Shown one piece after another: positions 36,190 through 43,555 of a DNA stretch of 64,000 bases. A model generated the notes under the pieces. That model did no database searches, was not told where the DNA came from, and saw only the letters and a list, made by a program, of their open reading frames with translations. Made by a program: the position numbers and the translations under genes. This DNA is from Aureispira sp. CCB-QB1. GTDB taxonomy: Bacteria > Bacteroidota > Bacteroidia > Chitinophagales > Saprospiraceae. Each line of letters begins with the position of its first letter. Position 1 is the first letter of the stretch. The DNA lies in the NCBI RefSeq assembly GCF_000724545.1, contig NZ_JHBV01000016.1, positions 372,001-436,000 of the forward strand, read 5' to 3'.

Positions 36190-36260
36190 TTTGATAATTT
36201 GAATACTTGATAGGCACTGTCTACTAGAAATCAGTGGTATCAAATATTCAAATTATCAAA
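36190..36260. repeat. long hairpin between repeat and membrane-protein gene
   Basis: Two 23-nt arms (36190-36212 and 36238-36260) are complementary at 22 of 23 positions; the 25-nt loop has its own CACTG/CAGTG pairing. The arms begin TTTGATAATTTGAATA. It lies 61 bp before the ATG at 36322 and could be a regulatory leader, a terminator, or part of the neighbouring mobile repeat. Confidence 0.8.
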
Positions 36261-36321
36261 TAAATTAAACCTCTTTTTTATAACTTCTCCCTAAGGCATT
36301 GTATTTTTGGAATCTTATGTA

Positions 36322-37368
36322 ATGCAAATTATTGGCATTTGCAGAACAAGTATTTCAATAGATAGAAAAAATACCTACGTGCTACAACTTTTCCGAGACA
36401 ACCAAATTTTCACAATCTTATTTGTGTTTCTATATTTTCTTCTCTTTGGAGCAAATATTTGGCTATATCCTAATGATTTAACTCTTTTTGAAGAACTCCC
36501 TAGTACCCTTAGTACATGGGTCATGCAATGGCTTCTTCATCCTACGAGCAACAAAATGGCTTTTAGCATCTTGTTATTGATTCAGGCTTTTACAGTCAAT
36601 TCAATTGTCAACAACTTCAAACTGACCAAACACTACTCCTACATTACAGCCATTTGCTATATACTGCTACATTTTAGTTATTTTAACATTGATAGTTGTT
36701 CGCCCGTAATGCTAGCCAATACCTTTTTATTGTGGTCGTTGTATAGTATGTGCAACAGCTATGAAAAAAGAGTTTCTTTAGGCACCATTTTTAATATTGG
36801 CTTTGCCGCCGCAGTAGCAGCTCTATTTTATAATGGTTTTATTAGTTATTTTTTTTGGATTACGATTGGTTTGTTAATTGTCCGATCATTTGATTTCCAA
36901 GAATTTTTATTATTGATTGGAGGGTTCTTTATTCCTTTTTTCTTGTTGGGAATGTACCATTTTTTAGGCGATAGTTTTGACCAATGGATAGACCAAGAAC
37001 TAATGTCTCACTACTCAACTATGATTGTTCATTATGAGACCAATACAGCGCTGTATTTATTATTAGGCATTATATCTACCCCTTTGTTACTGGCCATTGG
37101 CAATCTACAAGCTTTATATTTTAAAACAACCGCTAGAGAAAAAAAATACATCCATACCGTTTTATTAATGCCCTTTATGGCTTTGTTAAGTCTCCTATTT
37201 CAAGATCAGCTATATAGTTATCATTTTGTTATATTCATGGTTCCGATGAGCATTTTGTTGAGTATTACGTTACAATCTTATAAAAGTCTAGCAGCATCAG
37301 AAGCTGTTCATTTTATTCTTTTTATGCTTTGCTTAGGCATTCAATACCAAACTTTCTTTTTTCAGTAA
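36322..37368 (+). CDS. polytopic membrane protein, DUF6427-like
   Basis: The ATG at 36322 (MQIIGICRTSISIDRKNTYV) is chosen over a TTG at 36307. About ten hydrophobic segments are seen, starting IFTILFVFLYFLLFGANIW. The stretch GTIFNIGFAAAVAALFYNGF followed by LLIGGFFIPFFLLGMYHF matches what I recall of the Bacteroidota DUF6427 family, once mislabelled as beta-carotene monooxygenase. The function is unknown and the protein sits in the inner membrane. It is framed by repeat elements on both sides. Confidence 0.7.
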   Translation: MQIIGICRTSISIDRKNTYVLQLFRDNQIFTILFVFLYFLLFGANIWLYPNDLTLFEELPSTLSTWVMQWLLHPTSNKMAFSILLLIQAFTVNSIVNNFKLTKHYSYITAICYILLHFSYFNIDSCSPVMLANTFLLWSLYSMCNSYEKRVSLGTIFNIGFAAAVAALFYNGFISYFFWITIGLLIVRSFDFQEFLLLIGGFFIPFFLLGMYHFLGDSFDQWIDQELMSHYSTMIVHYETNTALYLLLGIISTPLLLAIGNLQALYFKTTAREKKYIHTVLLMPFMALLSLLFQDQLYSYHFVIFMVPMSILLSITLQSYKSLAASEAVHFILFMLCLGIQYQTFFFQ

Positions 37369-37476
37369 AATGGACAAAGAAGCCATTTTTAAAGTAGGCT
37401 TTGGCACAGTATTTTGTACGATAAAGCATCAATACCCATTGACCAAATTTATATTTATTATTATTATCCAAAAACA

Positions 37477-37582
37477 ATCGTTCGTTGAGATTACGCAGTA
37501 ACAGCTACAACAGAGTAAACTTTCGTTAATATAGCGCAAAGAAGTCCCCTGTGAACGTAGTGAGCTAATGAACGAGCTACTA
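37477..37582 (-). repeat. copy of the dispersed two-ended repeat
   Basis: It begins AATCGTTCGTTGAGATTACG and ends AATGAACGAGCTACTA. Its right part, read in reverse, matches the left part of the copy at 48856 (TAGTAG.TCGTT.ATTAG.TC). The end of the element creates an in-frame ATG (37568) that adds ten spurious codons to the next gene. Confidence 0.65.
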
Positions 37583-37597
37583 AAAAATAAAAGCATC

Positions 37598-38044
37598 ATG
37601 AAATACCTTTTTTCTATTTTATTAGTAACATTTTCTGTACTTACTTATGCCCAAAATAACAATACTGTTTCTTGGTCGTTTGAAAGTAAAAAAACGGCTT
37701 CTAATGAATATACGATTCAAATGAAAGCGACCATTAAAGATGGCTGGTATGTATATTCTCAATATTTAGAAAGTGATGATGGTCCTATTCGTACAGCAAT
37801 TGTTCTAGAAGAAAACGCAGGAGTCGAATTAGTAGGAAAAGCTGAAGAAGAAGGGAATAAAGTTTCTGGATTTGATAGCCTTTTTGATATGGATATTACC
37901 AAGTATAAAAAACAGTTAATTATTACTCAAAAAATAAAAGCATCGAAAGTAAAAACGCTAAAGGGATACATTACTTTTATGACTTGTAACGATGAACAGT
38001 GCTTACCACCAACAGATGTTCCTTTTGAAATAAAATTAAAATAA
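37598..38044 (+). CDS. stand-alone DsbD alpha-domain protein
   Basis: The ATG at 37598 gives MKYLFSILLVTFSVLTYAQ, a signal peptide; the earlier ATG lies in a repeat. The 130-residue mature protein is a single DsbD N-terminal (alpha) domain: GWYVYSQYLESDDGPI, FDMDITKYKKQLIITQKI, and FMTCNDEQCLPPTDVPFE with the redox cysteines Cys130 and Cys135. In DsbD this domain passes electrons from the membrane domain to periplasmic partners. Here it is a separate periplasmic protein next to a full DsbD, so it probably acts as a soluble relay. A terminator follows, so it is its own transcript. Confidence 0.88.
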   Translation: MKYLFSILLVTFSVLTYAQNNNTVSWSFESKKTASNEYTIQMKATIKDGWYVYSQYLESDDGPIRTAIVLEENAGVELVGKAEEEGNKVSGFDSLFDMDITKYKKQLIITQKIKASKVKTLKGYITFMTCNDEQCLPPTDVPFEIKLK

Positions 38045-38068
38045 ATACTTCTTACATACAAGATTTAT

Positions 38069-38103
38069 AAAAGGATAAAGTCGCCAACTTTATCCTTTTT
38101 TTA
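38069..38103 (+). terminator. terminator after the DsbD-alpha gene
   Basis: AAAAGGATAAAGT (38069-38081) pairs exactly with 38087-38099, 5-nt loop, followed by a T run to 38103. Confidence 0.9.
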
Positions 38104-38466
38104 TAATTGCATAACCATCAATAATTTGCAAAAAACTTCATTAGCCTTATAATTAACAAGTGACAAGCTTATCACCCCTTACACAAAAGCTTTAATCATC
38201 AACTGCGCAGCACTCATGCAATACCACGAAGTAGCAGCGCAGCTAACTACTAAATCATAGTATTCTACTTAAAAAAACGTTAAAACAGTTTTTTATTTCA
38301 AACCCATAGGAAAATATCAAAATATCTTCATATCTTTATAAGCCTTTCTCACAAGAAGCAATGAATTCCTCTTAAAAAGAGGCTGCGCCTTGCTATTTTT
38401 TTCTATTTTTGTTTTGTGAGAATCTTCGATTCCTTTATTTTGTTACTTATAATAACTAACTATTTT
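38104..38466. other. intergenic region upstream of dsbD
   Basis: No ORF. Contains a partial dispersed repeat (38200-38252). A TATTTTTG at 38404-38411 fits the -7 consensus, but the nearest TTG is only 11 nt away, so the promoter call is weak. Confidence 0.45.
38200..38252 (-). repeat. partial copy of the dispersed two-ended repeat
   Basis: ACCACGAAGTAGCAGCGCAG (38223-38242) then CTAACTACTA (38243-38252) matches the reverse of the right end of the copy at 48856-49057 apart from the terminal inverted repeat variant (TAGTAGTTAGCTGCG). Confidence 0.6.
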
Positions 38467-41031
38467 ATGAGACACCTTATCTCCACTTTTCTGCTACTTT
38501 GCCTGACTTCGATTTGCTTAATGGCACAAGATAGCCCTGTAAAGTACACTTGGGAAGCCCAATCCCTTGGTGGCAATGAATTTGAAATCACCTTTAAGGC
38601 AAAAATTCAAGATGGGTGGTATACCTATTCTCAATTTTTAGAAAGTGAAGATGGTCCCATACCAACGACCATTACATTTGAGTCGAACAACGAAACAAAA
38701 AATGGAAAATCGACCGAAAAAACAAGCAAAGCATCTAATAAGGTCTCAGGTTTTGATGAGTTGTTTGAGATGAATATTACTAAGTACAAAAAGGACTTAA
38801 GTATTCAACAGAAAATTACCGTAAAAGATATTAACAAACCTGTTACTGGTTTTTTGGAGTACATGACTTGTGACGATACCAAATGCATGCCTCCCACTGC
38901 GGTAGAATTTGAGTTCATTCCTGCAAAATTAGTTGCTGCCGCTAGCAATGACAATGCTACCGCAACTAATGACATAGCTTCCACAAACACCGATGAGCAG
39001 CCAGCAGTAACCGAAGAACCGATATCTACTCCCAGTGCTAATCCGGCACAACCTGTTAGTTGGGTAGTTGAATTTAACAAAGTTTCTGAAAACGAAGTGG
39101 ATTTAATTGCCAAAGCTACTATTGGTGAGGGTTGGTATGTTTACTCTCAAACATTAGAAAGCGAAGATGGTCCAGTAGCAACAAGCATCAATTTTGAAGG
39201 GGATGCTGTTGTTGAAGAAGTTTCTAACGTAGAATCTGCCAGTAAACCAGAATATAAATTGCAAATGATGGACGAGGTGTTTGATATGGAATTGACCAAA
39301 TACAAACATGATTTTACCATCACACAACGCATCAAAGTTAAAGATCCCAAAGTTCCTGTAAAAGGCTATTTGAACTATATGACTTGTGATGCTACTAAAT
39401 GTATGCCTCCTACCGATGTAGAGTTTAGTTTTAGTTTTATGGGAGGTAATGGTGTTACAGGGAATGAATACAATGGTACTATTAAAGGAGATGTTTTTAA
39501 TCCAAGTCGTGAAAAATTACTTACTTCTTTAGAAACACCACTAGGAAAATGCGATGGCGAGGTTGGTATGACTGTTAACAACAATGTAGATGTTGTAGGT
39601 ATGAGCCTTTGGACTATCTTTATTTTAGGTTTTGGAGGCGGTTTGTTAGCTCTCTTGACACCTTGTGTTTTTCCTATGATTCCGATGACCGTTTCTTTAT
39701 TTTCAAAAGGTAAAAAGAGTAAAAAAGAAGGGATTAAAAATGCACTTATTTTTGGTGGTTCTATTATCATAATTTATGTTGCTTTAGGCTTATTTATTAC
39801 CTTAACATTTGGAGAAAATGCTTTAAACTTACTCTCTACTCACTGGGCAATGAACCTGACCTTCTTTGCACTATTCACTATATTTGCATTCTCTTTCTTT
39901 GGTTACTTCGAAATCACTCTACCATCTTCTTGGGCGAACAAAGCCGATCAAGCCTCTATGAAAGGTGGATTGATCGGGACATTTTTTGGAGCTTTTTCCA
40001 TTGCTTTGGTTTCATTTTCTTGTACAGGACCTATTGTCGGTACATTATTGGTTCAAGCTGCTGTTAACGGTGGTGTTGTCGGCCCAACAGTTGGTATGTT
40101 AGGCTTTTCTATCGCTCTAGCATTACCATTCACTTTATTTGCTGCTTTTCCTAGTTGGCTACAATCTTTGCCAAACTCAGGGGGTTGGATGACTTCAATG
40201 AAAGTTGTTTTAGGTTTTTTAGAATTGGCTTTAGGTTTGAAATTTTTGTCCACAGCAGATTTGACAGAGCATTGGGGAATTCTACCTTATGAGTTATTTA
40301 TTGGTTTATGGGCAATCATCTTCTTAGGAATGACGTTGTATTTATTCGGCATTATTCGCTTTCCACACGACAATCCTAATGCTAAGATCACAAATAAGCG
40401 TAAAGCCTTAGGAGCATTTGCAGGTATTTTGACAATATCTATCTTGTCTGGATTCATGACAAATCCTCAAACTAATGCCTTCAAAACTCCATTTTGGCTA
40501 AGTGGGCTAGCTCCATCTGCTTGTTACTCTTACATTAAACCTTGCCAAACTCCTGCTAATGAAAGCTCTGAATTTGCCTTTAGTGACCACTGCCCTCCTG
40601 GTATCAATCAATGTTTTGATGACTATGATGAAGCCTTGAAATACGCCAAGTCTGTCAATAAGCCTATTCTAGTAGATTTTACAGGTTATGGATGTGTTAA
40701 CTGTCGTAAAATGGAAGAAAATGTTTGGATTGATGAGGAAATTAACAAAATGCTTAACGAGGATTATGTTTTGGTCTCTTTGTATGTAGATGATCGTAAA
40801 AAACTAGACCAAGTGTTAAAGACACCTGAAGGGGTAAAGATTCGCAATGTTGGAAATAAATGGGCTGAATTTCAGAAAGTAAATTTCAAAAAATCGTCTC
40901 AACCTTACTATGCTTTAATTACACCAGATGAACAGGTCTTAAATACACCTAGAGCGTATACACCAGATATACCAACTTACCATAATTTCTTAAAATGTGG
41001 TCTTAAAACATTCAAAGAATCAAGCAACTAA
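38467..41031 (+). CDS. dsbD: thiol:disulfide interchange protein DsbD with two tandem alpha domains
   Basis: DsbD moves electrons from cytosolic thioredoxin across the inner membrane to periplasmic thiol proteins. The ATG at 38467 starts signal MRHLISTFLLLCLTSICLMAQ; the GTG at 38416 is rejected. Two alpha domains follow in tandem (each with GWY.YSQ.LESEDGP and YMTCD..KCMPPT, at about 25-150 and 190-320). The membrane domain has about eight helices (LTPCVFPMIPMTV; SFSCTGPIVGTLLVQA with its second redox Cys). The C-terminal thioredoxin-like domain has GYGCVNCRKMEENVW (Cys743, Cys746). One alpha domain is usual; two plus the free copy upstream make three. Confidence 0.93.
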   Translation: MRHLISTFLLLCLTSICLMAQDSPVKYTWEAQSLGGNEFEITFKAKIQDGWYTYSQFLESEDGPIPTTITFESNNETKNGKSTEKTSKASNKVSGFDELFEMNITKYKKDLSIQQKITVKDINKPVTGFLEYMTCDDTKCMPPTAVEFEFIPAKLVAAASNDNATATNDIASTNTDEQPAVTEEPISTPSANPAQPVSWVVEFNKVSENEVDLIAKATIGEGWYVYSQTLESEDGPVATSINFEGDAVVEEVSNVESASKPEYKLQMMDEVFDMELTKYKHDFTITQRIKVKDPKVPVKGYLNYMTCDATKCMPPTDVEFSFSFMGGNGVTGNEYNGTIKGDVFNPSREKLLTSLETPLGKCDGEVGMTVNNNVDVVGMSLWTIFILGFGGGLLALLTPCVFPMIPMTVSLFSKGKKSKKEGIKNALIFGGSIIIIYVALGLFITLTFGENALNLLSTHWAMNLTFFALFTIFAFSFFGYFEITLPSSWANKADQASMKGGLIGTFFGAFSIALVSFSCTGPIVGTLLVQAAVNGGVVGPTVGMLGFSIALALPFTLFAAFPSWLQSLPNSGGWMTSMKVVLGFLELALGLKFLSTADLTEHWGILPYELFIGLWAIIFLGMTLYLFGIIRFPHDNPNAKITNKRKALGAFAGILTISILSGFMTNPQTNAFKTPFWLSGLAPSACYSYIKPCQTPANESSEFAFSDHCPPGINQCFDDYDEALKYAKSVNKPILVDFTGYGCVNCRKMEENVWIDEEINKMLNEDYVLVSLYVDDRKKLDQVLKTPEGVKIRNVGNKWAEFQKVNFKKSSQPYYALITPDEQVLNTPRAYTPDIPTYHNFLKCGLKTFKESSN

Positions 41032-41110
41032 GCAATGTAAAAAGCTTGTTATATAAAAAAAAAATACATCCAAAAGCGATTGTTTATTCTTTTTGTTTGT
41101 ATAAAAAACT

Positions 41111-41118
41111 TAACTTTG
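41111..41118 (+). promoter_or_regulatory. possible -7 element of the M3 peptidase gene
   Basis: TAACTTTG matches TAnnTTTG exactly, 123 bp before the ATG at 41242. The best TTG (41093-41095) is only 15 nt upstream, so this is a tentative call. Confidence 0.35.
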
Positions 41119-41241
41119 AGAGAGGAGAAATACTAAAATGTGTTTCTTCTCTTTTTGTTTATCCATCAATGTTCGGTATACAAAGACCTCGAACCAAAAT
41201 ATAGCTTTACGTGTACCTCACATTTTAATATTATACAGCGC

Positions 41242-42939
41242 ATGAAATTTAGTGATTTCACCTACGAACGTCCTAGTGTTGAAGCATTCAAAAACTCATT
41301 TATCAACGAGTTGCAAGCTTTTCATAATGCAAAAACTTTTAAAGCTCAAAAGGAAGCCATTTTGGCGATCAATCAATTGAGAAGTGATTTTGATTCAATG
41401 TATTCTTTGGCGAGTGTTCGCTATTCTATCGACACCACTGATCGTTTTTATGAAGGTGAGAATGATTTCTTTGATAACAGCTATCCTGAGTTAAACGAGC
41501 ACACCAATAGTTATTTTAAAGCCTTACTAACGTCGCCTTTCCGAAAAGAGTTAGAAGCAGAATTTGGACCACAGTTATTTACGATTTCAGAGTTGCGCCT
41601 AAAAACTTTTGAGCCAACAATAATTGAGGATTTAAAAGAAGAAAACAAACTGGACTCTCAATATAGAAAAATTAAAGCTCAGGCCATTATTCAATTTGAT
41701 GGACAAGAATACAACTTATCCTCAATCAACCCTCTTGAATTATCTAAAGATAGAGCAACAAGAAAACGAGCTGCCGAGGCTAAATGGGCATTTTATGCTG
41801 AAAAAGCAACTGATATTGAATCTATTTATCATAATATGGTTCAGTTGCGCCACAAGATGGCAACTACTTTGGGGTACAAAAATTATGTTGAATTAGGTTA
41901 TGCACGAATGCTGCGTTCGGACTATAATGCTGAAATGGTGGCTAACTTTCGTCAACAGGTACAAGAGCACATTGTTCCTATTGCGACTCAATTGCTAAAG
42001 AGACAAGCCAATCGCCTAGGGCTGGATTCCTTAAAGTACTATGATGAAGGATTTAGTTTTCCATCTGGCAATCCCAAGCCTAAAGGGAGTCCCAAATGGA
42101 TGGAAGATCAAGCTCGTATTATGTATGCGCAGTTATCGACAGAAACAGATGAATTCTTTCAGTTCATGAGCGACAAAGAATTAATGGACTTAGTAGCCAA
42201 AGATGGCAAACAAACAGGTGGTTACTGTACCTTTTTAAACAAGTTTAAATCACCGTTTATTTTTTCAAATTTCAATGGAACTAGCCACGATATTACAGTA
42301 TTAACACATGAAGCTGGACATGCTTTTCAAGCTTACTCTACTAGTAATAATGGTAAGTTGTACGATTACCTTTGGCCAACTTATGAAGCGTGTGAAATTC
42401 ATTCTATGAGTATGGAATTTTTCACTTGGCCTTGGATGGATTTGTTTTTTAAAGAAGATACAGAAAAGTTTAAATTCTCTCATTTAGCGAGTTCTATTTT
42501 ATTTTTACCGTACGGAGTTGCTATTGATGAGTTTCAGCATATTATTTATGAAAATCCTACAATGACGCCTTCAGAGCGCAATGCTGTTTGGAGTGATTTG
42601 GAAAAGAAATACTTGCCAACTAGAGACTATGCAGGTAACAAACATCTAGAAGAAGGTCGTTTTTGGCAACGCCAAAGCCATGTTTTTGGTATGCCTTTTT
42701 ACTATATCGATTATGTATTGGCTCAAATTTGTGCCTTCCAATTTTGGCAACGTAGTCTTGAAGATAAAACGGGTTCTTGGAAAGATTATATCAACCTGTG
42801 CAAGGCAGGTGGCTCTAAATCGTTCTTAGAACTGGTACAACTCGCCAACTTAAAGTCTCCTTTTGAAGATGGTTGTCTAGCAGAAGTTGTCAAACCGATT
42901 CAAGCGTATTTGGATAGTGTAGATGACTCCAAATTCTAA
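41242..42939 (+). CDS. M3-family oligoendopeptidase (PepF-like)
   Basis: The frame opens at a GTG (41140), but MKFSDFTYERPSVEAFKNSF at the ATG 41242 is the usual family N-terminus. Zinc metallopeptidases of family M3 cleave short peptides in the cytosol. The active site THEAGHAFQAYS gives HExxH at His356-His360, and the third ligand Glu lies in WPTYEACEIHSMSMEF downstream. FAKDGKQTGGYC-like AKDGKQTGGYCTF and HVFGMPFYYIDYVLAQICAF are typical of the oligoendopeptidase F branch. The 565-residue length is normal. A strong terminator follows. Confidence 0.93.
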   Translation: MKFSDFTYERPSVEAFKNSFINELQAFHNAKTFKAQKEAILAINQLRSDFDSMYSLASVRYSIDTTDRFYEGENDFFDNSYPELNEHTNSYFKALLTSPFRKELEAEFGPQLFTISELRLKTFEPTIIEDLKEENKLDSQYRKIKAQAIIQFDGQEYNLSSINPLELSKDRATRKRAAEAKWAFYAEKATDIESIYHNMVQLRHKMATTLGYKNYVELGYARMLRSDYNAEMVANFRQQVQEHIVPIATQLLKRQANRLGLDSLKYYDEGFSFPSGNPKPKGSPKWMEDQARIMYAQLSTETDEFFQFMSDKELMDLVAKDGKQTGGYCTFLNKFKSPFIFSNFNGTSHDITVLTHEAGHAFQAYSTSNNGKLYDYLWPTYEACEIHSMSMEFFTWPWMDLFFKEDTEKFKFSHLASSILFLPYGVAIDEFQHIIYENPTMTPSERNAVWSDLEKKYLPTRDYAGNKHLEEGRFWQRQSHVFGMPFYYIDYVLAQICAFQFWQRSLEDKTGSWKDYINLCKAGGSKSFLELVQLANLKSPFEDGCLAEVVKPIQAYLDSVDDSKF

Positions 42940-42975
42940 TAAAATCCATAAGCTCAACGCTAATTGAGTCATAAA

Positions 42976-43012
42976 ATAAGTGCTGTGTAACCTTTATTTA
43001 CACAGCACTTAT
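42976..43012 (+). terminator. terminator of the M3 peptidase gene
   Basis: Perfect 15-bp stem ATAAGTGCTGTGTAA (42976-42990) with complement at 42998-43012 and a 7-nt loop, 36 bp after the stop. Confidence 0.85.
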
Positions 43013-43100
43013 CATTTAAAAAAGGGCTTTTTGCCTCTTTTCTTCTATTCATGGGAACTTTTGCCCAAGTGTAAAGGTTGCTTTCAAAAAAAATAATACG

Positions 43101-43400
43101 ATGGAAGAGAAAAAAATATGTCCTATTTGTTCAAGAGAAATTGCACCACCAGCTAATTTACACCATCTTCTTCCTATATCCAGAGGCGGGGCTGGCACTC
43201 CAACCGTTCTGTTGCATCAAGTTTGCCACAACAAAATTCACTCTTTATTTAGCGAAAAAGAGTTGGCAAAAGATTTTGACACGATAGAAAAATTACTAGC
43301 CAATGAAGAGATGCAGCAATTTATCAAGTTTATCCGCAAGCAACCTCCTACCTATTATGATAGAAATAAACGATCAAAAAACAAAGGTCGTCGAAGATAA
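43101..43400 (+). CDS. small HNH-type protein
   Basis: 99 residues, no signal peptide. The N-terminal half is an HNH-like zinc finger: CPICSREI, then NLHHLLPISRGGAGTP, then HQVCHNKIHSLF, giving two CxxC-type pairs and the His/Asn/His core. The tail is very basic (DRNKRSKNKGRRR) and suits nucleic-acid binding. Similar tiny HNH proteins are often annotated as restriction-like endonucleases without proof. No methylase or phage gene is next to it. It could be a nuclease or only a DNA- or RNA-binding finger. Confidence 0.8.
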   Translation: MEEKKICPICSREIAPPANLHHLLPISRGGAGTPTVLLHQVCHNKIHSLFSEKELAKDFDTIEKLLANEEMQQFIKFIRKQPPTYYDRNKRSKNKGRRR

Positions 43401-43470
43401 CTTACAGTTTCTCTTAAAAAGTTCTTAATACAAGTCCTTAAGCTCTTTTCCTTCCTTCATTTTTTATATT

Positions 43471-43499
43471 TTGGCTGTGATTACATCGACCTATCTTTG
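43471..43499 (+). promoter_or_regulatory. promoter of the zinc metalloprotease gene
   Basis: TTG (43471-43473), 18-nt spacer, TATCTTTG (43492-43499): an exact Bacteroidota consensus pair. Predicted transcription start near 43505, leaving a ~50-nt leader before the ATG at 43556. Confidence 0.75.
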
Positions 43500-43555
43500 G
43501 GTCTTTAATCCATTCTGATTTTTATAAATAAAAAATAGAGACAACAGCTAAGATT

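Noticed and set aside
38416-38466. Earlier GTG start of dsbD
   Set aside because: It would place an extra hydrophobic stretch before the real signal peptide that begins at 38467.
41140-41241. Earlier GTG start of the M3 peptidase
   Set aside because: The extra 34 residues are unlike the family N-terminus; ATG at 41242 matches it.
43078-43287. Overlapping ORF in another frame at the HNH gene
   Set aside because: The HNH frame at 43101 has the conserved Cys/His pattern; the other has none.
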